This document shows positions 1 to 8,083 of a DNA stretch of 64,000 nt, in pieces. The stretch is taken from positions 3,686,001 through 3,750,000 of the forward strand of contig NZ_FMHZ01000002.1 of NCBI RefSeq assembly GCF_900090315.1. The letters are read 5' to 3'. Under the pieces are notes generated by a model, which was not told the origin of the DNA, did no database searches, and saw only the letters and a list, made by a program, of their open reading frames with translations. A program made the translations under genes and the position numbers. The first letter of the stretch is position 1. Every line of letters starts with the position of its first letter. This DNA is from Micromonospora citrea. GTDB lineage: Bacteria; Actinomycetota; Actinomycetes; Mycobacteriales; Micromonosporaceae.

Positions 1-225
1 TTCGCCCCGGTGCCGCTGGCCTGGCTGGCGGAGACCGAGGCGGACGCGGAGCGGCTCAACCCGCGCGGCGGGGCGATCGCCCTCGGCCACCCGCTCGGCG
101 CCTCCGGCGCCCGGATCATGACGACGATGCTCGCCCACATGCGGGACAACGACATCCGCTACGGCCTCCAGACCATGTGCGAGGGCGGCGGCATGGCCAA
201 CGCCACCATCGTCGAGCTGCTCTGA
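1..225 (+). CDS. acetyl-CoA acetyltransferase (thiolase), C-terminal part
   Basis: The 3' end of a thiolase gene that starts before the window; it is open in frame 1 from base 1. The visible 74 residues hold two thiolase signatures: a GHPLGASGAR segment, whose His belongs to the active site, and a CEGGGMANA segment near the C-terminus, whose Cys is the catalytic acid/base. Thiolases interconvert acetoacetyl-CoA or 3-ketoacyl-CoA and acetyl-CoA in fatty acid degradation or acetoacetyl-CoA synthesis. The N-terminal domain with the acyl-accepting Cys is outside the window, so substrate class cannot be judged. A hairpin terminator follows, and the next gene is convergent. Confidence 0.93.
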   Translation, partial: FAPVPLAWLAETEADAERLNPRGGAIALGHPLGASGARIMTTMLAHMRDNDIRYGLQTMCEGGGMANATIVELL

Positions 226-234
226 CGCCCCCGG

Positions 235-265
235 CCCGCCGGGGCGGGAGCTACGCCCCGGCGGG
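235..265. terminator. hairpin between convergent genes
   Basis: A perfect 12-bp inverted repeat (235-246 with 254-265) around a 7-nt loop. It lies between the thiolase end and the convergent methyltransferase and includes the latter's stop codon. Probably a bidirectional factor-independent terminator without a U-tract, as is common in high-GC actinobacteria. Confidence 0.7.
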
Positions 266-904
266 CCTGCGCGCCACGATGTGGCCCTGCGGGGTCTTCT
301 CGGTGCCCTCGGGCTCCTTCACGACCTTGGCCCACAGGTCGAACCCGGCCTCGCGCAGCAGCGCGGCCACCTCGTCCGGCTGCTGCCGGTACCAGTCGGC
401 GCAGATCGGCTTGCCGAAGGCCTCGTCGAGGTGCAGGCGTTCGTCGCCGACCTGGAAGGCGAGCATGAGCTGCCCGCCCGGCGCGAGCACCCGGTGGAAC
501 TCGGCGAAGACCTCGGGCCGCCGCTCCCAGGGGACGTGGATGACCGAGTAGTAGGCGAGCAGCCCGCCGAGGGATGCGTCCGGCAGGTCCAGCGCGAGCA
601 TCGAGCCCACCTCGAACCGCAGCTCCGGGTACGTCTCCCGGGCCAGCGCGACCATCCCGGGCGACAGGTCGATGCCGAATGCGTCCAGTCCCAGGCGGTG
701 CAGCAGGATCGTGATCCGGCCGGGCCCGCAGCCGACGTCGGCGACGGGACCGTTGTCGCCGGCCTTCACCAGCTCGGCGAAGGCGGTCAGCAACGCGCGG
801 TCGAGGGGCCTGCCGTCCATGTCCGTACGGAGCCACTCCGTGTAGTCGGCGGCCATGGTGTCGTAGGAGTCGCGGGTGTCGGCGAGGAACGAGGCGTCCG
901 GCAT
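251..904 (-). CDS. class I SAM-dependent methyltransferase
   Basis: A 217-residue protein with a Rossmann methyltransferase fold. The SAM-binding motif I reads VADVGCGPGRIT (about residues 69-80), an acidic residue follows the second strand (GIDLSPGMV), and a post-motif YSVIHVP segment is typical of small-molecule methyltransferases. The start is set at the ATG at 904 because the protein then begins just before the conserved SYDTMAADYTEW helix; an upstream in-frame start would add a 28-residue tail of poor quality. It stands alone, divergent from the kinase gene at 1048 and convergent with the thiolase. The substrate is unknown. Confidence 0.85.
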   Translation of the reverse strand: MPDASFLADTRDSYDTMAADYTEWLRTDMDGRPLDRALLTAFAELVKAGDNGPVADVGCGPGRITILLHRLGLDAFGIDLSPGMVALARETYPELRFEVGSMLALDLPDASLGGLLAYYSVIHVPWERRPEVFAEFHRVLAPGGQLMLAFQVGDERLHLDEAFGKPICADWYRQQPDEVAALLREAGFDLWAKVVKEPEGTEKTPQGHIVARRPAGA

Positions 905-1047
905 GGCGGTGAAGGCTAGTCTTGTCCCCCCAACGGCGGCGACGACGTCGCGTGGGCCGGCCCGGGCGCGTCGCTCGCCGCCGGCCACGAGGGTGCGCCG
1001 GAATAAGGTGTCGCACCGGTGCCGGTGGCGGGGCTAGATTCCGCGAC

Positions 1048-2049
1048 GTGACCGCTGTCCCCACGCCGTACGCCGACTGGACCGACCCGTACTGGCGGGA
1101 CACCGCCCTGGGCTGGGTCGGCGACCGGCTCGGTCGGCACGGCCGGCGGATCGTCGGGCCGGTCGAGCCACGGGTCCGGCCCTGGTCCCTGGTCTGGCGG
1201 GTGCCCACCGACGCCGGGGACGCGTGGTTCAAGGCGAACAACCCGGGCACCCGGCACGAGGCGGCGCTGCTGGACGCGCTGGCCCGGCTCGCCCCGGGGA
1301 GGGTGCTCGACCCGATCGCGGTCGACGCCGAGCGCGGCTGGTCGCTGCTGCCGGACGGTGGGCGCTCGCTGCGCGACGCGCTGGCCGGCGACCGCGACGT
1401 GCTGACCCGCTGGGAGCGGGTCCTGCCGGAGTACGCCGACCTCCAGCGCACGGTCGCGCCCCGGGCCGGCGAGCTGCTCGCGCTCGGGGTGCCCGACCAC
1501 CGGCCGGAGGCGCTGCCCGAGCTGTTCGAGGCGCTGCTCGACGACCAGGAGTCGCTGCTGCTGGGGGCGGCGGACGGGCTCGACGTCGAGGCGTACGGGC
1601 GGCTGCGCGCCCATCGGGACACCTTCGCCGAGCAGTGCCGGCGGCTGGCCGACTCCGGCGTCGCGCCCAGCGTCCAGCACGACGACCTGCACGACGGCAA
1701 CGTCTTCGTCGGGGACGACGGGCACCGCTTCTTCGACTGGGGCGACGCCTCGGTCGCCCACCCGTTCGGCACCCTGCTGGTCACGCTGAACTCGGTCGCG
1801 CACGCCCTCGACCTGCCCGCCGGCGATCCGACGCTGGCGCGGCTGCGCGACGCGTACCTGGAGCCGTGGTCGGACCGGCACGACCGGGCGGCGCTGCGGG
1901 AGGCCTCCCGGCTGGCCGTCCGCGTCACCCGGGTCAGCCGCGCGCTGTCCTGGCGTCGGGCCCTCGTCACCCGCGACCCGGCCCGGGCGCAGTACGCGTC
2001 CGCGGTGCCCGGCTGGCTGACGGAGCTGTTCGAGCCCGACCCGGTCTGA
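1048..2049 (+). CDS. aminoglycoside phosphotransferase-family kinase
   Basis: A 333-residue protein with the APH/choline-kinase fold. The catalytic loop reads QHDDLHDGNVF (HxDxxxxN brace, about residues 210-220), followed by the metal-binding FFDWGDAS element. These are the two most diagnostic motifs of the family. The GTG at 1048 is preferred because it gives the natural N-terminus VTAVPTPYADW; the frame stays open upstream to 922 but that part is Arg-rich noise. Such proteins phosphorylate small hydroxylated substrates; most chromosomal actinobacterial copies have no known resistance role. Substrate not inferable. Confidence 0.82.
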   Translation: MTAVPTPYADWTDPYWRDTALGWVGDRLGRHGRRIVGPVEPRVRPWSLVWRVPTDAGDAWFKANNPGTRHEAALLDALARLAPGRVLDPIAVDAERGWSLLPDGGRSLRDALAGDRDVLTRWERVLPEYADLQRTVAPRAGELLALGVPDHRPEALPELFEALLDDQESLLLGAADGLDVEAYGRLRAHRDTFAEQCRRLADSGVAPSVQHDDLHDGNVFVGDDGHRFFDWGDASVAHPFGTLLVTLNSVAHALDLPAGDPTLARLRDAYLEPWSDRHDRAALREASRLAVRVTRVSRALSWRRALVTRDPARAQYASAVPGWLTELFEPDPV

Positions 2050-2050
2050 G

Positions 2051-2134
2051 CCCACGTCCGGCGCCCGCCCGCGCGACACTCCGGCCCGCCTCATACCCAC
2101 GTCCGGCGCCCGCCCCGCGCGACACTCCGGCCCG
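2051..2134. repeat. tandem duplication of about 38 bp
   Basis: Two near-identical copies (2051-2088 and 2096-2134) in the leader between the kinase gene and the secreted protein gene. They differ by a single inserted C and start 45 bp apart. The intervening 7 bp includes the only AT-rich stretch nearby. Probably replication slippage; a regulatory role is possible but unsupported. Confidence 0.75.
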
Positions 2135-2259
2135 TCCCGCACCGGCCACGACCTCGACAGGAGGGGTCGACTGTGGTCAGAATCAGCGGGCCGGCGCAGC
2201 GCGAGGGACGTGCCGCGTCCGACCGCCGGCGTCCGACCCAAGGGACAGATCGGGGAATC

Positions 2260-3858
2260 GTGAAATCCACACTCTCGCCGGCCGGGCTGCGCCGGGCCAC
2301 CCGTCGGACCCTGGCCGGCGCCGCCGCCACCGTCCTCGGCGCCGGCCTCGCGCTGACGGCCGTGCCCGGTCCCGCCCTCGCCGCCGTCGGGCCGCAGCCC
2401 GGCACCTACACCGGCCTCGGCTTCGACGCCTGCACCGCGCCGACCGGCGCACAGATGCAGGCGTGGCGCGAGCACTCGCCGTACCGGGCCGTCGTCATCT
2501 ACTTCGGCGGCGTCAGCCGCGGCTGCGCCCAGCCCGCCCTCACCGCCGAGTGGGTGGCCGCCCAGACGGCGGCGGGCTGGCACCTCGTCCCGATGTACGT
2601 CGGCCTCCAGGCTCCCTGCCTGGCCACCAGCCGGCCGCGCATCGATCCGGCGCAGGCGGCGGCGCAGGGCCGCGCCGAGGCCGACGACGCCGTGGCGCGC
2701 GCGGTGGAGCTCGGCCTGCCCCGGGAGAGCGTCCTCTTCTACGACATGGAGGACTACGACGGCGGCGACGCGACCTGCACCAGCGCGGTCCTCACGTTCA
2801 TGAGCGCGTGGACCGCCCGGCTGCACGACCAGGGCTACCTCTCCGGCTTCTACAGCAGCATGGCCCGCGGCGTCGCCGACCAGGTCGCCGCCTACGACAC
2901 CCCCGGCTACGTGCGGCCGGACTACCTCGACTTCGCCCGCTGGGACGACGTGGCGACCGTCTCCGACCCGGGCATCCCCGCCGGCTACTGGGCACCGAAG
3001 CGGCGGATCAAGCAGCACGTGGGCCCGCACGACGAGACGTGGGGCGGGGTCACCATCAACATCGACGGCGACTACCTCGACGTCGCCCCGCTGCCGGCCA
3101 CCCGGTTCGGCGACTTCACCGGCAACGGCTGGTCGGATCTCGGCTACCGCGACCCGGCGACCGGCCAGGTGCACGTCTACGGCGGCAACGGCACCACGCT
3201 GAGCGGCCGGATCACGCTGGGCGCCGGCTGGAACGGCATGGACGTGATCATCCGGGCCGGCAACTTCGACCGGGCCGGCGGCGAGGACGTCATCGCCCGC
3301 GAGAAGGCGACCGGCTACCTGTGGCTCTACCCGGGCACGGGGTTGGGGATCAGCGGCCGGATCAAGCTGGGCGCGGGCTGGAACAGCGTCCGGGAGATCA
3401 CCCCGATCGGCGACTACGACCGCGACGGCTACCAGGACCTGCTGGCGGTGCAGAGCTCCACCGGCGCGCTCTACCTCTACCCGGGCACGGGTGGCGGCGC
3501 GTTCCCCACCCGCGTGCTGCTCGGCTCCGGCTGGAACTCCGTGGACGAGCTGAACGCCGGCGGCGACTTCAACAACGACGGCTACCCCGACGTGGTCGCG
3601 CGGGAGAAGAGCACCGGCTACCTCTTCCTCTACCCGGGCCGGGCCGGCGCGCCCAACACCCGCACCCAGATCGGGTCCGGCTGGAACACGATGCGCGACC
3701 TCGTCCAGCTCGGCGACTTCGACCGGGACGGCCGGCCGGACATGGTCGCCGTGCAGAAGTCGAGCGGCTACGTCTACCAGTACCGCTGGCTCGGCGCCGG
3801 CTGGGCGTCGCCGATCCGGCTCGGCACCGGATTCGGCGCGATGACGCCGCTGCTCTGA
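2260..3858 (+). CDS. secreted DUF1906 glycoside-hydrolase-like protein with VCBS/FG-GAP repeats
   Basis: A 532-residue exported protein. The N-terminus has a basic segment, a hydrophobic core and an AxA-type cleavage site (PALAAVG, about residues 38-43). Residues about 50-280 match the Rv2525c-like glycoside-hydrolase-like domain (DUF1906): GLGFDACTAP start, a VIYFGG strand, a VPMYVG strand and a FYDMEDY strand whose acidic residues sit where GH25-like active sites lie. Residues about 285-525 form FG-GAP/VCBS repeats of about 45 residues with DxDxDG-type calcium loops (DYDRDGYQD, DFNNDGYPD, DFDRDGRPD), expected to fold as a beta-propeller. The GTG at 2260 lies just after a GGGGA sequence and gives a proper signal peptide. 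Likely acts on the cell wall or an extracellular glycan. The next gene is a tandem paralogue. Confidence 0.85.
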   Translation: MKSTLSPAGLRRATRRTLAGAAATVLGAGLALTAVPGPALAAVGPQPGTYTGLGFDACTAPTGAQMQAWREHSPYRAVVIYFGGVSRGCAQPALTAEWVAAQTAAGWHLVPMYVGLQAPCLATSRPRIDPAQAAAQGRAEADDAVARAVELGLPRESVLFYDMEDYDGGDATCTSAVLTFMSAWTARLHDQGYLSGFYSSMARGVADQVAAYDTPGYVRPDYLDFARWDDVATVSDPGIPAGYWAPKRRIKQHVGPHDETWGGVTINIDGDYLDVAPLPATRFGDFTGNGWSDLGYRDPATGQVHVYGGNGTTLSGRITLGAGWNGMDVIIRAGNFDRAGGEDVIAREKATGYLWLYPGTGLGISGRIKLGAGWNSVREITPIGDYDRDGYQDLLAVQSSTGALYLYPGTGGGAFPTRVLLGSGWNSVDELNAGGDFNNDGYPDVVAREKSTGYLFLYPGRAGAPNTRTQIGSGWNTMRDLVQLGDFDRDGRPDMVAVQKSSGYVYQYRWLGAGWASPIRLGTGFGAMTPLL

Positions 3859-3997
3859 CCGACCCCGGCGGTCTCGACAACCGGCCCCGGCGGTCTCGAC
3901 AAGGGGCGGTGACCCCGGCAGAATCGGCGTGCCGGTGTCGAGCGAGAGACGCGTTCGCGTCCGCCCCCGGCCATCCACGACCGAGGATCGGGGACTC

Positions 3998-5608
3998 GTG
4001 ACGCTCCACTCCAATGCGCCCGCCGGGCTGCGCCGTGCCGCCCGCCGGGCCCTCGCCGCCACGGCGGCCGCCGTGCTCACCGCCGGCGCCGCCCTGGCCG
4101 GCGTCACCGGCCCCGCCCGGGCCGCCGGCTACACCGGGCCGCATCCCGGCACGTTCACCGGCCTGGGCTTCGACACCTGCACCGCGCCGTCGAGCGCCTC
4201 GATGACGGCGTGGCTGGCCTCGCCGTACCGGGCGGTGGGCATCTACATCGGGGGCAACGGCCGGGCCTGCGCACAGCCGAACCTGACGCGGGACTGGGTG
4301 ACCACCCAGGCGGCGGCGGGCTGGCGGTTCTTCCCGCTCTACGTGGGGCCGCAGGCGCCCTGCCGCAGCACCAGCAAGCCGCGCATCGACCCGGCGCAGG
4401 CCGCCGCGCAGGGGCGCGCCGCCGCGGACGACGCCGCCGCGCGCGCCCGCGACCTGGGACTCGTCCGGGAGAGCACCGTCTTCTACAACATGGAGAAGTA
4501 CCCGGCCGGCGACGCGGCCTGCTCGGCGGCGGTGCAGACCTTCACCCACGCGTGGACCACGCGCCTGCACGACCACGGCTACTTCTCCGGGTTCTACACC
4601 GACGTGGCCTCCGGCGGCCTGGCGGACCAGGTCTCCGCGTACGGGCGGGCGGGCCACGGCAAGCCGGACTACCTGGACTTCGCCCGGTGGGACGGCGTAC
4701 AGACGGTGACGGACGAGGCGCTGCCCGAGTCGTACTGGATGCCGAAGCAGCGGATGAAGCAGTACCGGGGCGACCACCACGAGACGTGGGGCGGCGTGAC
4801 GATCAACATCGACAGCAATCACCTCGACGTCGCCCCGCTGCCGGCCGCCGGGTTCGGCGACTTCACCGGCAACGGCTGGGCGGACCTGGGCTACCGCGAC
4901 CCGGCCACCGGCCGGCTGTACGTCTACGGCGGCAACGGCGTCGGCCTGAGCGGCCGGGTCTCGCTCGGCGCGGGCTGGAACGGCATGGACGCGATCGTCC
5001 GGGCCGGCAACTTCAACCGGTCCGGCGGCGAGGACCTGCTGGCCCGGGAGAAGTCGACCGGCTACCTGTGGTTCTATCCGGGCAGTGGCTCCGGCGTGAC
5101 CACCCGGGTCAAGGTCGGCAGCGGCTGGAACGGCATGCGCGAGATCACCCCGGTCGGGGACTGGAACCGCGACGGCTACCAGGACCTCGCCGCGGTGCAG
5201 AGTTCCACCGGCGTGCTCTGGCTCTATCCCGGCAGGGGCACCGGCTTCGGCAGCCGGGTCGCGCTGGGCGGCGCGGGTTGGAACGCGTTCGACGAGCTGA
5301 CCGGCGGCGGCGACTTCACCGGCGACGGGCGCCCCGACGTGCTCGCCCGGGAGAAGGGCACCGGTCGCCTCCACGTCTACCCGGGCGGCCCTGACGGCCT
5401 GCTCGGCGCCCGGATCGACGCGGGCGCCGGCTGGGGCGGGATGCGCGACCTCGTCCAGCTCGGCGACTTCGACCGCAACGGCCGGCCGGACCTGGTGGCG
5501 GTGCAGCAGTCGACCGGCAACGTGCTGGGCTACCGCTGGAACGGCGGCGCCTGGCTCAGCCCGACCCGGCTCGGCAGCGGATTCGGCGCGATGCAGCCGC
5601 TGCTCTGA
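3998..5608 (+). CDS. secreted DUF1906 protein with VCBS/FG-GAP repeats (tandem paralogue)
   Basis: A 536-residue paralogue of the preceding gene with the same architecture: signal peptide (cleavage near ARAAGY), a DUF1906 domain opening GLGFDTCTAP, then five to six VCBS repeats with calcium loops (DWNRDGYQD, DFTGDGRPD, DFDRNGRPD). In the presumed catalytic strand it reads FYNMEKY where the upstream copy reads FYDMEDY, so one acidic residue is replaced by Asn and another by Lys. The two copies may differ in activity. The GTG at 3998 is chosen by homology: both genes share a leader ending GATCGGGGA-TCGTG. A terminator hairpin follows. Confidence 0.85.
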   Translation: MTLHSNAPAGLRRAARRALAATAAAVLTAGAALAGVTGPARAAGYTGPHPGTFTGLGFDTCTAPSSASMTAWLASPYRAVGIYIGGNGRACAQPNLTRDWVTTQAAAGWRFFPLYVGPQAPCRSTSKPRIDPAQAAAQGRAAADDAAARARDLGLVRESTVFYNMEKYPAGDAACSAAVQTFTHAWTTRLHDHGYFSGFYTDVASGGLADQVSAYGRAGHGKPDYLDFARWDGVQTVTDEALPESYWMPKQRMKQYRGDHHETWGGVTINIDSNHLDVAPLPAAGFGDFTGNGWADLGYRDPATGRLYVYGGNGVGLSGRVSLGAGWNGMDAIVRAGNFNRSGGEDLLAREKSTGYLWFYPGSGSGVTTRVKVGSGWNGMREITPVGDWNRDGYQDLAAVQSSTGVLWLYPGRGTGFGSRVALGGAGWNAFDELTGGGDFTGDGRPDVLAREKGTGRLHVYPGGPDGLLGARIDAGAGWGGMRDLVQLGDFDRNGRPDLVAVQQSTGNVLGYRWNGGAWLSPTRLGSGFGAMQPLL

Positions 5609-5619
5609 GGCGTACGACC

Positions 5620-5644
5620 GGGCCCGCCGCGCCGGGGCGGGCCC
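5620..5644 (+). terminator. hairpin terminator after the DUF1906 pair
   Basis: A 9-bp perfect stem (5620-5628 with 5636-5644) with a 7-nt loop, 12 bp after the stop codon of the second DUF1906 gene. Confidence 0.65.
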
Positions 5645-5738
5645 GCAGGTCGGACAGGCGGTGCGACGCGCGGGCGTGGAAGTTCTGCAATTTGCACGTG
5701 ACCCGCGTCACTCCGGGACGGCCCTCGTTGGGCAGGGC

Positions 5739-6251
5739 ATGGACGTCTTCTCCCGAACGTTCCTCCCGGCCGCCGCCGAGGCCGGTGTGGCGGTGCAGAC
5801 CGCCAGCCGGCACATGCCCGTCTTCCGCCGCTGCGTCGGCTCCGGCGACGCCACCATCCTGGTCACCCGGTGCAGCCGGCCCGACCGCCCGATGGCCGGC
5901 GAATACCTCCTGCTGCTGACCCACCGGCGGCTGGTCGTCACCCAGCAGACCCGGGTCCTGCACCGGCTGCGCCTGCACCTCAACACCGAGCTGCGCGAAC
6001 TCAGCAACGTGACGTGGAGCCCCGACCCGCGCCTGCGCTCGGTCGAGCTGGCCGCCACGGCGATCGACGGGATCCGCGAGCGGTTCCTCATCCACACCCG
6101 GCACCCGAAGCAGGTGTGGCAGCTCGACGCGCTGCTCAACCACGCCTTCCGCACCCGGCTGCGGACGCCCCGGGAGCGGCTCGTCGCCACCATCGGCGAG
6201 GCGCCGGCGGTGGCGCGACCCAGCGCGTTCCGCCCCGCCGTCGTGCGCTGA
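5739..6251 (+). CDS. conserved hypothetical protein, possible PH-like fold
   Basis: A 170-residue soluble protein not recognised at family level. It has no signal peptide or membrane segment. The middle (GEYLLLLTHRRLVVTQQT, then ELSNVTW) resembles strand pairs seen in bacterial PH-like (bPH/DUF304) domains, which is only suggestive. The ATG at 5739 follows a GGGCAGGGC stretch, and the upstream sequence holds the only AT-rich patch nearby (ttctgcaatttgcacg), a likely promoter. An in-frame GTG at 5661 would lengthen it by 26 residues through that patch and is less likely. Convergent with the SGNH hydrolase gene across a strong terminator. Confidence 0.65.
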   Translation: MDVFSRTFLPAAAEAGVAVQTASRHMPVFRRCVGSGDATILVTRCSRPDRPMAGEYLLLLTHRRLVVTQQTRVLHRLRLHLNTELRELSNVTWSPDPRLRSVELAATAIDGIRERFLIHTRHPKQVWQLDALLNHAFRTRLRTPRERLVATIGEAPAVARPSAFRPAVVR

Positions 6252-6291
6252 GGGCGGGCGGCCGGCCCCCGTCGGAGCCGGCCGCCCGCCC
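6252..6291. terminator. strong bidirectional hairpin terminator
   Basis: A 15-bp perfect inverted repeat (6252-6266 with 6277-6291) directly after one stop codon and 8 bp before the stop of the convergent gene. Confidence 0.8.
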
Positions 6292-6298
6292 TGCGCGC

Positions 6299-7897
6299 TC
6301 AGTAGACCCGGGAGCCGATGAAGTCGTCGTGACCGTAGCCGACCGGGTTGGCGAAGTTGCGCGACTCGAACGACCACTGCTGGCGGGTGCTGGTCGAGCA
6401 GGTGGCCAGCCGCAGCCGCGGGCTGCCGCTCGTCGGGCTGTCGAACGCCAGGCAGAGGTTGGTGTTGCCGGCCGCCTTGAGCTGGCTGCCGGCCAGCACG
6501 AACTTCTGGTTCGCGCCGCCGTGGCAGTTGTAGATGTTGACCGCCGTGCCGGCGCTCAGCGTGCCGCCGGAGACGTCGAGGCAGCGGTCGTGGGACAGCT
6601 CGGAGTGCAGCGACTGCCGGGCTGGGTCGTACCAGAAGCCCTGGTTGCGCCCGCCGTGGCAGCCGTACGACTGCTGTGGTGTGCCGTTGCGTGAGTCGTA
6701 GCCCTTGCCGTCCACGCAGGTGCCGGTGGCGGCGTTGCGCAGCTGCCTGAACTCGAACAGCCCCGGGTAGAGCACGCCGTTGCCGGTGCTGGCCGGGTCG
6801 ACGCAGGTGGCGCGCTGCTGGCCGGAGTTCCAGAACTGGGTGACGCACTGGGCGAACATCCCGTGCCCCCGGTAGTTCGGGTGGAACGACTGCCGTGCCG
6901 CGTTCTCGTCCCAGATGCCGAGCTCGATGTACAGGCCGCGCACCGAGGTGCTGTCGGTGCACACCTCGTGGCCGTGGAACAGCCGGCTGGCGTCGAGGTA
7001 GCGGGTGCCGGTGTTGACGGCCGCCGCCCGCAGCGCCGACTCGAACATCGGCACCGCCTTGTTCCGGGCGAACGCCGCGTCGGCCAGGTAGAGCAGGCAG
7101 CCGCCGGCGTACCAGCCGGGGAAGTTCGGGTTGTCCTCCACGTCCGGGCTGCCCGGGCTCGGGTACGACATGAACACCAGCTCGTAGTCCGACCGCAGGT
7201 AGCCGGCGTCGGTCATGGTCCGCCGGATGTCGTTGAGCGCGTCCTCGACCGCGCGCCGGCTGCCGTCGGTGCGGACCGTCCACTGGTCGGTGTAGGTGGG
7301 ATAGCAGGGGCCCTGGAGGAAGACCCGGCGGACGGCGCAGTCGGTGGCGACCGGCCCGAACTGGATCGTGCCGTCGCCGTTGGCGCCGACCACCACCCAG
7401 ATCAGCCTGATGTGCGTGTTGCGCGCCTTGATCGCGAGGTGGTCACCCTGGTTCAGTTCGTTGTGCTGGGTGGGCCCGCCCCGGATCAGGTTCCACGGGG
7501 TCGCTCCGGAGCAGGCGATGTTGTACTTCTCGTCGGCGGGGATCCCGGTGCGGAAGACCGCCTGGTCGTACGAGCGGTCGCACCAGTTGCCGGGTTCGTG
7601 GGTGCCGGGGACGTAGTTGCCCACCCCCTCGCCCGAGATCTCGCTGTCGCCCATGGTGACGAGGGCGGTGCGGCGCTGTTCGATGGGGCGGACGGCGGGC
7701 GTGCCGTAGAGCGCGGTGGCCTCGGCGGCGCGGATCGCCTCCAGGTCGGCCGGGAGCGGCTGGATGGCGGGTCGGTCGGCCGCGGTGGCGGGGGCGGCCG
7801 TTCCGGCGAGCATCGGCAGGACGAGAGCGGCGGCGGCGACGACGCTGAGGAGCCGTCGTCGGGTCGCGCGTTCGCGCCTGGCAGGGGAACCAAGCAT
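6299..7897 (-). CDS. secreted SGNH-family hydrolase with C-terminal ricin-type lectin domain
   Basis: A 532-residue exported protein. A cluster of arginines, a hydrophobic stretch and a TAAPATAAD cleavage region form the signal peptide (about residues 1-40). The SGNH catalytic blocks are visible: block I GDSEISGEG (nucleophile Ser, about residue 84), a VVVGANGDG segment matching block III, and SFHPNYRGH carrying the catalytic His (block V). About residues 395-520 form a ricin-B-like lectin domain: CVDGKGYD, NQGFWYD, CLDVSGG, NQKFVL and RQQWSFE match the repeated QxW pattern. It probably deacylates or hydrolyses an extracellular polysaccharide or lipid while tethered by the lectin. AAGGAG lies 9 bp before the ATG. 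Confidence 0.85.
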   Translation of the reverse strand: MLGSPARRERATRRRLLSVVAAAALVLPMLAGTAAPATAADRPAIQPLPADLEAIRAAEATALYGTPAVRPIEQRRTALVTMGDSEISGEGVGNYVPGTHEPGNWCDRSYDQAVFRTGIPADEKYNIACSGATPWNLIRGGPTQHNELNQGDHLAIKARNTHIRLIWVVVGANGDGTIQFGPVATDCAVRRVFLQGPCYPTYTDQWTVRTDGSRRAVEDALNDIRRTMTDAGYLRSDYELVFMSYPSPGSPDVEDNPNFPGWYAGGCLLYLADAAFARNKAVPMFESALRAAAVNTGTRYLDASRLFHGHEVCTDSTSVRGLYIELGIWDENAARQSFHPNYRGHGMFAQCVTQFWNSGQQRATCVDPASTGNGVLYPGLFEFRQLRNAATGTCVDGKGYDSRNGTPQQSYGCHGGRNQGFWYDPARQSLHSELSHDRCLDVSGGTLSAGTAVNIYNCHGGANQKFVLAGSQLKAAGNTNLCLAFDSPTSGSPRLRLATCSTSTRQQWSFESRNFANPVGYGHDDFIGSRVY

Positions 7898-8083
7898 CGA
7901 CGCACTCCTTTCGGCTCGATCGCGGGACGTCGATCGAGTTACCAGAAGGTAGCCCCGGCTTCGAAAGATGTGAATGCGTCTCGTAATTGTTGCGCGCGGA
8001 ATGCAGAACCGGACGATCCGGGCAAGCCGGGCGGTGGGGGCGGCTGGCGCGTCAGCAGCCGGGCGGCGTCGAGGGTCGGCGCG

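Noticed and set aside
2173..2259. c-di-AMP (ydaO-type) riboswitch upstream of the wall-hydrolase-like genes
   Set aside because: The context fits, and both leaders share short motifs, but I could not fold the expected pseudoknot helices; too short and too GC-rich.
916..4107. Very long open frames on the minus strand (and similar ones opposite other real genes)
   Set aside because: Translations are Arg/Gly/Pro/Ala-rich, lack domains and lie antisense to well-supported genes; long antisense frames are expected at this GC content.
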